A DNA stretch of 64,000 bases from Winogradskyella psychrotolerans (GTDB taxonomy: Bacteria; Bacteroidota; Bacteroidia; Flavobacteriales; Flavobacteriaceae). Position numbers and translations under genes: made by a program. Position 1 is the first letter of the stretch; each line of letters begins with the position of its first letter. This document shows positions 57,697 through 64,000 of the stretch, in pieces. The stretch is from contig NZ_JAHKPN010000014.1 of NCBI RefSeq assembly GCF_018860545.1, forward strand, positions 1 to 64,000, given 5' to 3'. The notes beneath the pieces were generated by a model. That model saw only the letters and a program-made list of their open reading frames with translations, did no database searches and was not told where the DNA came from.

Positions 57697-60391
57697 ACTA
57701 GACAATAATGTATTAAGATATCTTAAAATCCTGCTTTTATTAGCAGGATTTTCTTCTTTGATTAATGCCCAACAAATCCAAGTCTCAGGTAAAGTATCAG
57801 ACACTTTACAAAACCCTTTAAGCTATGCCAACATCTTAGCCATCCCAAAATCAGACGACCAAGACATAAAATTCGCTATTACAGAAAAAGATGGCAGCTA
57901 CAAAATAGGTTTAATTAGTAACCAAACTTACGAGCTTACAGTAAGTTATCTAGGCTTTAAACCCCAAGCATATACCATAACCATTGCAGACCAAGATATT
58001 ATTAAAAACTTTATTTTAAAAGAAAAGCCAGACCAATTAGACGAGGTTAATATTAAATACACACCACCAATTACCGTAAAAACAGACACTATAACTTACG
58101 ATGTTACAAAATTTGTTAATGGCGAAGAACGCAAACTGCGCGATGCCCTCAAAAAATTGCCAGGCGTTGAAGTAGATAGAGAAGGTAATGTGAATGTCAA
58201 TGGTAAAAAAGTGACCAAAGTTTTAGTAGAGAACAAAACCTTTTTTACAGGCAATAGTAAATTGGCTGTAAATAATATCCCAGCAGATGCGGTAGAAAAA
58301 GTTGAAGTTTTAGACAATTACAATGAGGTTGCTATGCTAAAAGGTTTGCAAGATTCTGAGGATATGGCATTAAATATTTTATTAAAAGAGGACAAAAAGA
58401 AGTTTGTATTTGGCGATATAGAAGTTGGCACAGGTGTTGAAGAGCGTTATTTATTGCATCCTAATCTATTTTATTACAGTCCAAAAACTAATATTAACTT
58501 TATTGGAGATCTAAATAACCAAGGCATTAAAAGTTTTAGTTTTAGTGATTATTTAGAATTTGAAGGAGGTTTTGGTAAACTCCTAGATGATGCAGGGAGT
58601 TATTTTAGTCTTTTTAATAGCGATTTTGCACAATACCTCAATAACCAGGATTTTACAGATAACATCAACCAGTTTGGAGCACTAAATATTAGACAATCGG
58701 TTTCCAAACATACCGATGTTAGTGGGTATTTAATTGCGTCTAACTCTAAAACGCAAACCGCAAGTAACACCTTAAATGCTTACCAAAATATAGAAGCCCC
58801 TTTTACAGAAAACAGAACGGTTACTGATGACCTCAACAACTTTTTTACTATTGGCAAGGTCACCGTTGACTACGAGCCCAGTTATAAGGAAGATTTTGCA
58901 TACAACGCCTTTGTAAAAGTAACTAATAATGATAGTCATGGTTTTGTAAATACAACTAACCCAGACCAAAATAATAGTATTACTACAGTAACAGATGTTG
59001 CAGCACTTAATCTAAAACAAAATATTACTTACAGTCGTAAATTGTCTAAAGCGCACACAGCCACTTTAGAAGCAACTTATAATTTTCAAAATGATAAACC
59101 CATAACTGAATGGCTTACCAATCAACAGATATTACAAGGTTTAATTCCTTTGGAAGATGCTGATGTGTATACTATACTTCAAACTAAAAAATCAACGTCT
59201 CATAATTTTAATGCCATCATAAAAGATTATTGGGTGCTTAATAATTTCAATCATCTTTATACAAGTGTTGGTATTAACACATCTTTTAATGATTTCTACA
59301 ATGAAGATGTACAATTGCAGAGTGATGGTCGTATTAATAATTTTAGTTCTGCTGGTTTTGGTAATGATTTTGGCTACAGTTTTACAGACACCTATTTGGG
59401 ATTAGAGTATAAATTTCAAATTGGTATTGCAACGTTTAAACCTGCTGTTTTTTATCATGGGTATTTATGGCGGACACAACAATTTGAGGATGCTGAAACG
59501 TTTTCTAAAAATTTGCTATTACCGCAATTCACCACTAAAGTGGAATTTAATAACAGTGAAAAATTAAACTTTAAATACAAACTGAATGCGCGTTTTCCTG
59601 GCATTAATCAATTGGCTAATAATTTTATACTTTCAAATTTTAATAGTGTTTACAGAGGAAACAATCAGTTAGAAAACCAATTGTACCATTCCGCAACCTT
59701 GAGTTATTATAAATTTAGTTTGTTTAAAAACTTAAACCTCAACTTCAACACCAGTTTTAATAAACGTATAGAAAGTATAAAAACGGTTTCAGAACTTAAT
59801 GGTATTGAATCCTTTAATACAGCTATAATGTTTGACCAGCCAGAACATAATTGGATGCTTAGTGGACGCGTTTCAAAAAAAATCAATAAAATTCGTTATA
59901 ATCTGAGCAGTCGTTTTAGCTATAATGATAACTTTCAAATTCTAAATAACGAAACGAATCTTAATATTTCAAAGTCTATTGCTTCAACCATTGGCATAGA
60001 AACATCTTTTAAAAATTATCCTAACATAGAAATCAATTACACCAAAGACTTTAATAATTACAAAGCTTTAAATAACACCTCTAAATTTGAAAACGACCAA
60101 TTGGAAGTTATTTTAGAGTATGATTTTTTAAAGGATTTTATCTTTAAAGCAGATTACACCTTTGATAATTACACTAATAAAAGTCTAAACACAACCAACA
60201 CGTTTGATACTGCCAACGCGTCTTTATTTTACCAAAAAGAAGATAGCCCTTGGGGTTTTGAGATAAACGCCACAAACCTTTTTGATACAGAATTTAAGCA
60301 ACAAAACTCGTTCAATGCTTTTGTAATTACTGATAGTAAAACTTTTATTCTACCAAGAATTGTAATGTTTAAAGTGAGCTATAAGTTATAA
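57686..60391 (+). CDS. Outer-membrane beta-barrel protein with carboxypeptidase-regulatory-like domain
   Basis: A 901-residue TonB-receptor-like protein: signal region (about 10-28, ending INAQQ), CarboxypepD_reg-like domain (about 30-112), a plug-like domain (about 120-245; LRDALKKLPGVEVDREGNVNVNGKKVTKVLVENKTFF) and a large barrel of the OMP_b-brl_3 type to the C-terminus (VMFKVSYKL). No clear TonB box is visible. The start is TTG 57686, inside the GLPGLI 3' end; no ATG or GTG is available before the signal sequence. A terminator-shaped repeat lies in its first codons (57725-57752). It would be the membrane partner of the GLPGLI protein and peptide. Confidence 0.9.
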   Translation: MEIRLDNNVLRYLKILLLLAGFSSLINAQQIQVSGKVSDTLQNPLSYANILAIPKSDDQDIKFAITEKDGSYKIGLISNQTYELTVSYLGFKPQAYTITIADQDIIKNFILKEKPDQLDEVNIKYTPPITVKTDTITYDVTKFVNGEERKLRDALKKLPGVEVDREGNVNVNGKKVTKVLVENKTFFTGNSKLAVNNIPADAVEKVEVLDNYNEVAMLKGLQDSEDMALNILLKEDKKKFVFGDIEVGTGVEERYLLHPNLFYYSPKTNINFIGDLNNQGIKSFSFSDYLEFEGGFGKLLDDAGSYFSLFNSDFAQYLNNQDFTDNINQFGALNIRQSVSKHTDVSGYLIASNSKTQTASNTLNAYQNIEAPFTENRTVTDDLNNFFTIGKVTVDYEPSYKEDFAYNAFVKVTNNDSHGFVNTTNPDQNNSITTVTDVAALNLKQNITYSRKLSKAHTATLEATYNFQNDKPITEWLTNQQILQGLIPLEDADVYTILQTKKSTSHNFNAIIKDYWVLNNFNHLYTSVGINTSFNDFYNEDVQLQSDGRINNFSSAGFGNDFGYSFTDTYLGLEYKFQIGIATFKPAVFYHGYLWRTQQFEDAETFSKNLLLPQFTTKVEFNNSEKLNFKYKLNARFPGINQLANNFILSNFNSVYRGNNQLENQLYHSATLSYYKFSLFKNLNLNFNTSFNKRIESIKTVSELNGIESFNTAIMFDQPEHNWMLSGRVSKKINKIRYNLSSRFSYNDNFQILNNETNLNISKSIASTIGIETSFKNYPNIEINYTKDFNNYKALNNTSKFENDQLEVILEYDFLKDFIFKADYTFDNYTNKSLNTTNTFDTANASLFYQKEDSPWGFEINATNLFDTEFKQQNSFNAFVITDSKTFILPRIVMFKVSYKL
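57725..57752 (+). terminator. Terminator-like inverted repeat within the 5' end of the barrel gene
   Basis: AAAATCCTGCT (57725-57735) and AGCAGGATTTT (57742-57752), a perfect 11-bp stem with loop TTTATT and T4 at the 3' edge, inside codons for the signal peptide. The truncated copy in cassette 2 keeps a shorter form (AAAATCC ... GGGATTTT). Confidence 0.5.
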
Positions 60392-60443
60392 CTCTTATAG
60401 AATCTATATAAAACAACTTCAAAAACTAAACCCACACCCCAAA

Positions 60444-60480
60444 GACTAAAGCTATAAAGTTAGTTTTTAGTCAACTTCTT
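60444..60480 (+). terminator. Possible terminator of the cassette operon
   Basis: GACTAAA (60444-60450) pairs with TTTAGTC (60466-60472), followed after 6 nt by a T-rich stretch. Weak stem. Confidence 0.4.
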
Positions 60481-60482
60481 TT

Positions 60483-60490
60483 TACTTTTG
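60483..60490 (+). promoter_or_regulatory. pth promoter, -7 element
   Basis: TACTTTTG matches TAnnTTTG 20 bp before the pth start codon at 60510 and agrees with that start. Confidence 0.6.
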
Positions 60491-60509
60491 CACCAAGCAA
60501 GACTACGCT

Positions 60510-61142
60510 ATGCGAAATTTATTAAAAACATGGTTTGGTTTTAGTGATAAAACAGAACACACAGAAGAAGATACAATGAAAAAATTCTTAATCGTTGGTT
60601 TAGGAAACATAGGTGAAAAATATGCTAATACTAGGCACAACATTGGTTTTAAAATTCTCGATTATTTAGCTGAATCCAATGACATTACATTTGAAACCGT
60701 AAAACTTGGTGATGTTTCTACTTTAAAAATCAAAGGACGAACCTTAATTCTTTTAAAGCCAAGTACATTTATGAACCTCAGCGGAAAAGCCATAAAATAC
60801 TGGCTAGAGAAAGAAAAAATCCCTTTAGAAAACTTACTCGTTGTTACTGATGATTTAAACCTTCCGTTTGGATCGCTTAGATTAAAAACAAAAGGTAGCG
60901 ACGGAGGCCACAACGGCCTAAAAGACACGCAAGACAAATTACAAACTTCAAAATATAACCGCTTTAGATTTGGCATCAGTGATGAGTTTAGCAAAGGACG
61001 CCAAATCGATTACGTTCTAGGTGAATGGACTGACGACGAAAACACACAACTTAAAGAGCGTTTAAAAATTTCGGCAGATCTTGTTAAATCTTTCGCTTTA
61101 GCCGGAGTAAATACGACGATGAATCAATTTAATGGAAAATAA
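60510..61142 (+). CDS. pth: Peptidyl-tRNA hydrolase
   Basis: A 210-residue enzyme that releases peptides from prematurely dropped peptidyl-tRNA. After an N-terminal extension of 22 residues the core begins MKKFLIVGLGNIGEKYANTRHNIG with the catalytic His in TRHNIG; PSTFMNLSGKAI, DDLNLPFGSLRLKTKGSDGGHNGL and YNRFRFGI follow. ATG 60510 fits the promoter at 60483; ATG 60576 is the alternative that matches the minimal family length. Cytosolic. Confidence 0.96.
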   Translation: MRNLLKTWFGFSDKTEHTEEDTMKKFLIVGLGNIGEKYANTRHNIGFKILDYLAESNDITFETVKLGDVSTLKIKGRTLILLKPSTFMNLSGKAIKYWLEKEKIPLENLLVVTDDLNLPFGSLRLKTKGSDGGHNGLKDTQDKLQTSKYNRFRFGISDEFSKGRQIDYVLGEWTDDENTQLKERLKISADLVKSFALAGVNTTMNQFNGK

Positions 61143-61198
61143 AATTTAGTTTTGTTTTCTAAGAGTTTACCATTGGTAAAAGCGCAATACATTTAGGT

Positions 61199-62107
61199 TT
61201 GAATTCAAAATCAGAAAAAGTAACAACCATTGGCACCTACGACGGTGTTCATATTGGACATCAAAAAATCCTTAAACAGGTGGTAGCTCTTGCTAAAAAG
61301 CAAGGTTACGTTCCTGTGGTTCTCACCTTGTTTCCGCATCCAAGAATGGTGCTTCAAAAAGACGATTCTATTAAACTTTTAAATACCATTGAAGAACGCA
61401 TTGAATTATTAAAATCTCATGGTATAAAAGAAGTTGTTGTCAAAAAATTCACCAAAGACTTTGCTAACCTTTCTGCTCAAGATTACGTGAAGCAAATTTT
61501 AGTTGACGAATTAAATACTAAACAAATTGTCATTGGTTACGATCACCACTTTGGCAAAAATAGAAGTGCTAATATAACAGACCTTAAAGCATTTGCTAAC
61601 CTCTATGATTTTAAAGTTGAAGAAATTTCAGCACAAGATCTCAAGGATGTTACCGTAAGTTCTACTAAAATTAGAACCGCACTGAATAGCGGAGAAGTAG
61701 ATTTAGCAAATTCCTATTTGGGTTACAATTTCTTTATAACTGGCACAGTTGTTAAAGGCAAAGAACTGGGAAGAACCATAGATTTCCCTACCGCAAATAT
61801 TAATATCACCGCAACTTACAAACTGATTCCTAGTGATGGCGTGTATGTTGTGAAATCTATAATTGAGAACAAAACGGTTTTTGGGATGATGAATATTGGC
61901 GCCAACCCAACAGTTGATGGCAAAACGCGTTCTATTGAAGTTCATTTCTTTAACTTTAACCAAGATATTTATAATGCCGAATTAAAAATTGAGTTTTTAA
62001 AACGTCTGCGTAGCGAACAAAAATATGAGAATCTTGAAGCTTTAAAAATGCAACTTCAAAAAGATATGACAAATGCTTCAAATTATATACAAACCTTAAA
62101 TGCATAA
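61199..62107 (+). CDS. ribF: Bifunctional riboflavin kinase / FAD synthetase
   Basis: A 302-residue enzyme that converts riboflavin to FMN and then FAD. The N-terminal nucleotidyltransferase domain shows TIGTYDGVHIGHQKIL (about 9-24) and HHFGKNRS; the C-terminal flavokinase domain shows GRTIDFPTANI and PSDGVYVV. The start is TTG 61199 by ordinary rules, but the frame is open up to 61163 and encodes IGKSAIHLG just before it, which resembles the first strand of RibF, so translation may begin further upstream at a rare codon such as ATT. It overlaps the next gene by 8 bp. Confidence 0.95.
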   Translation: MNSKSEKVTTIGTYDGVHIGHQKILKQVVALAKKQGYVPVVLTLFPHPRMVLQKDDSIKLLNTIEERIELLKSHGIKEVVVKKFTKDFANLSAQDYVKQILVDELNTKQIVIGYDHHFGKNRSANITDLKAFANLYDFKVEEISAQDLKDVTVSSTKIRTALNSGEVDLANSYLGYNFFITGTVVKGKELGRTIDFPTANINITATYKLIPSDGVYVVKSIIENKTVFGMMNIGANPTVDGKTRSIEVHFFNFNQDIYNAELKIEFLKRLRSEQKYENLEALKMQLQKDMTNASNYIQTLNA

Positions 62108-63407
62108 GTTTCTATTTAAACATATAGACAATTCCGGACTCATTGTTTTTAGAATGGTTTTTGGGCTATTGTGTTTTTTAGAGGCGGTAGGAGCCATTTT
62201 TACAGGTTGGATTAGACGCACTTTAATAGAACCCGAATTTACCTTTTCATTTATTGGTTTTGAGTGGCTACAACCACTTCCTGGCGATTGGATGTATGCA
62301 TATTACGCCGTAATGGGAATTTTTGGACTCTTTATAATGTTGGGTTACAAATACAGATTGAGCGTTTTAATGTTTGCTGTAATGTGGACAGGAACGTACC
62401 TAATGCAAAAGTCGTCATACAACAATCACTATTATTTATTAATGCTATTAAGTTTTTTAATGGTGTTTTTTCCAGCAAATCGGTATGCCTCAATAGATGT
62501 TAAACTGAATCCAGCTCTTAAAAGTAATTCAATGCCTAGTTGGTGTAAGTGGTTTTTTGTACTTCAATTATTTATTCTTTATACCTACGCATCGGCAGCT
62601 AAGTTTTATCCCGATTGGCTAGATGGCTCTGTAATGAAAATACTGATGCGAAGTAAAGCAGATTTCTATGTGGTTGGTGACCTTTTACAGCAAAAAACCG
62701 TGCATTATATATTAGCTTACGGTGGTATATTATTTGATGGGCTAATTATTCCATTATTACTTATTAAACGTACTCGAAAATATGCCTTCTTTGCGTCTAT
62801 TTTCTTCCATCTCTTTAATTCATTTATCTTTCATATTGGCATTTTCCCTTATATGTCGTTAGCCTTTAGCCTATTCTTTTTTGAACCTAAAACTATTAAA
62901 AACATATTCTTAAAGCGGAAAGATTATTACGATGCTGATGAAGTAATCATCCCAAAATACAATACAGTTTTAATAGCGTTATTTTCAATATATTTTATAA
63001 TTCAAATTGCTTTACCATTACGACACCATTTCTTTAAGGGTGACGTTTTATGGACAGAAGAAGGTCATCGTCTATCGTGGAGAATGATGTTAAGAGCCAA
63101 AAGCGGAAGAACATTTTATAAAGTCGTTAATGCTAATACCAATGCCCCTATTCCTATTAAGTTAAACGATTATTTAACTAAAAAACAGCAACGCGGAGCT
63201 CAAACTAAACCCGATATTATTTGGCAATTTGCACAACATCTTAAAAAGGATTTTGCTACAAAGGGAATCCCAATCAAAGTGTATGTCAATTCTTATGTGC
63301 GAGTTAACGGCCATTCTTCAAAACAATTAATAGATCCAAAAGTTGACATTGCCAATGTAGAATGGCAGCACTTTAAGCATAATGATTGGTTACTATTACA
63401 TGAATAA
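62100..63407 (+). CDS. HTTM / VKGC-like membrane protein
   Basis: A 435-residue polytopic membrane protein with about seven segments up to residue ~310 (first at 14-36, FRMVFGLLCFLEAVGAIF) and a soluble C-terminal part of ~125 residues. HTTM-type blocks: YNNHYYLLMLLSFLMVFFPANRYASID, LYTYASAAKFYPDWL and FHLFNSFIFHIGIFPYMSLAFSLFFF. The HTTM domain is shared with vitamin-K-dependent gamma-glutamyl carboxylases; the bacterial proteins have unknown activity. It overlaps ribF by 8 bp. Confidence 0.85.
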   Translation: MHKFLFKHIDNSGLIVFRMVFGLLCFLEAVGAIFTGWIRRTLIEPEFTFSFIGFEWLQPLPGDWMYAYYAVMGIFGLFIMLGYKYRLSVLMFAVMWTGTYLMQKSSYNNHYYLLMLLSFLMVFFPANRYASIDVKLNPALKSNSMPSWCKWFFVLQLFILYTYASAAKFYPDWLDGSVMKILMRSKADFYVVGDLLQQKTVHYILAYGGILFDGLIIPLLLIKRTRKYAFFASIFFHLFNSFIFHIGIFPYMSLAFSLFFFEPKTIKNIFLKRKDYYDADEVIIPKYNTVLIALFSIYFIIQIALPLRHHFFKGDVLWTEEGHRLSWRMMLRAKSGRTFYKVVNANTNAPIPIKLNDYLTKKQQRGAQTKPDIIWQFAQHLKKDFATKGIPIKVYVNSYVRVNGHSSKQLIDPKVDIANVEWQHFKHNDWLLLHE

Positions 63408-63506
63408 TTCGTGCCGTATTTTCATATTAAAACATTCATCTTTTCTTAAATCAGATTTCACACTATAAAATAGGAACTTTTTATTTTTATCTGGTCATTT
63501 TCTTTT

Positions 63507-63514
63507 TACTTTTG
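63507..63514 (+). promoter_or_regulatory. serS promoter, -7 element
   Basis: TACTTTTG matches TAnnTTTG 48 bp before the serS start. Confidence 0.55.
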
Positions 63515-63561
63515 TGGCCTGTTTTTCCCATGCCAATTGGTATAAACCAAAATTTATAGAT

Positions 63562-64000
63562 ATGTTACAAGTTGCTTTTATACAAGAGAATAAAGAAGAC
63601 ATCATTGCACGTTTAGCAAAACGAAACATTGATGCCACAGAAATGATTAATGACGCAATCGCTTTTGATGAAGACCGTAAAGCAATTCAAACAAAATTAG
63701 ATACGACTAAAGCAGAATCTAATACCTTATCTAAAGAAATTGGTAATTTATATAAATCCGGAGAGGCTCAAAAAGCAAATATTCTAAAGGAAAAAACAAC
63801 CCAATTAAAAGACATCACTAAAACCTTAGAACAAGAACTCAACGCTAAAATTGAAGCACTTTCTGAATTGTTATACAGAATTCCTAATGTACCAAACGCT
63901 ATTGTACCAGCAGGAAACACTGACGACGATAACGAGGAAACTTTTAGAGAAGGAGACATTCCTAAATTACACGACGGAGCTTTACCGCATTGGGAATTAG
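63562..64000 (+). CDS. serS: Serine--tRNA ligase, 5' part (runs off the window)
   Basis: 146 codons of a class II synthetase that charges tRNA-Ser. The visible part starts MLQVAFIQENKEDIIARLAKRNID and is the N-terminal tRNA-binding coiled coil (about 25-105), then LLYRIPNVPNAIVPAGNTDDDNEETFREG, the linker to the catalytic domain. The catalytic motifs lie beyond position 64000. Start ATG 63562 agrees with the promoter at 63507. Confidence 0.93.
   Translation, partial: MLQVAFIQENKEDIIARLAKRNIDATEMINDAIAFDEDRKAIQTKLDTTKAESNTLSKEIGNLYKSGEAQKANILKEKTTQLKDITKTLEQELNAKIEALSELLYRIPNVPNAIVPAGNTDDDNEETFREGDIPKLHDGALPHWEL

Overview
The window is chromosomal DNA from a low-GC member of the Bacteroidota, almost certainly family Flavobacteriaceae. 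Evidence: the mutY-ssb-gldE-gldD gliding-motility neighbourhood, an S46 dipeptidyl peptidase, TonB-dependent receptors with carboxypeptidase-regulatory-like N-termini, GLPGLI proteins, a bacterial GGGP synthase, DUF3098, DUF3127 and DUF4301 proteins, the near absence of Shine-Dalgarno sequences, and repeated matches to the Bacteroidota -7 promoter element TAnnTTTG upstream of genes. I see no rRNA, tRNA, CRISPR array, phage or transposase gene.

Layout. 1-6.3 kb: coiled-coil secreted protein, methionine-type aminotransferase, S46 (DPP11-like) peptidase, DinB-like protein and S-adenosylhomocysteinase. 6.3-14.2 kb: a tightly overlapping run of PPTase, GGGP synthase, thiamine-binding protein, PnuC/PnuT transporter, NadR-like kinase, DUF4301 and ArfB genes, followed by a TPP riboswitch that leads a TonB-dependent receptor (probable thiamine uptake). 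14.2-20.6 kb: greA, HIT protein, sensor kinase, flavin reductase, DUF3127, aat, tag, thioredoxin-like. 20.6-25.6 kb (minus strand): ftsX, TlpA-like lipoprotein, small protein, DUF3098, uppP, truB, TonB-like protein. 25.8-34.1 kb: porin, leuS, two hypotheticals, alanine dehydrogenase, zinc metallopeptidase, Bax-inhibitor family, a probable 35-residue gene. 34.1-40 kb: ribonuclease G, a 29-residue very basic protein, HU, then mutY, ssb, gldE, gldD. 40-52.5 kb (minus strand): DUF5017 lipoprotein with its TonB receptor, pgi, M23 peptidase, then aromatic amino acid catabolism (tryptophan 2,3-dioxygenase, HPPD, homogentisate dioxygenase).

52.8-60.4 kb is the accessory and most interesting part. Cassettes of [small secreted Cys-containing peptide - GLPGLI protein - outer-membrane beta-barrel] are repeated. 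Two cassettes are preceded by copies of a ~505 bp leader that are nearly identical, although the proteins they precede are very different. Between the intact ends lie decayed copies: a peptide gene with a nonsense codon, a GLPGLI gene with a poly-A frameshift, a barrel gene cut after 66 codons and a GLPGLI C-terminal scrap. The leader carries a T13 tract beside a -7-like element, a 14-bp palindrome, a terminator-like hairpin and four GACTTCTA repeats. This looks like an unstudied, recombining cassette system for secreted peptides.

60.4-64 kb returns to housekeeping: pth, ribF, an HTTM/VKGC-like membrane protein and the 5' part of serS, which runs off the window. All functions are inferred from sequence motifs read by eye; no database search was run.
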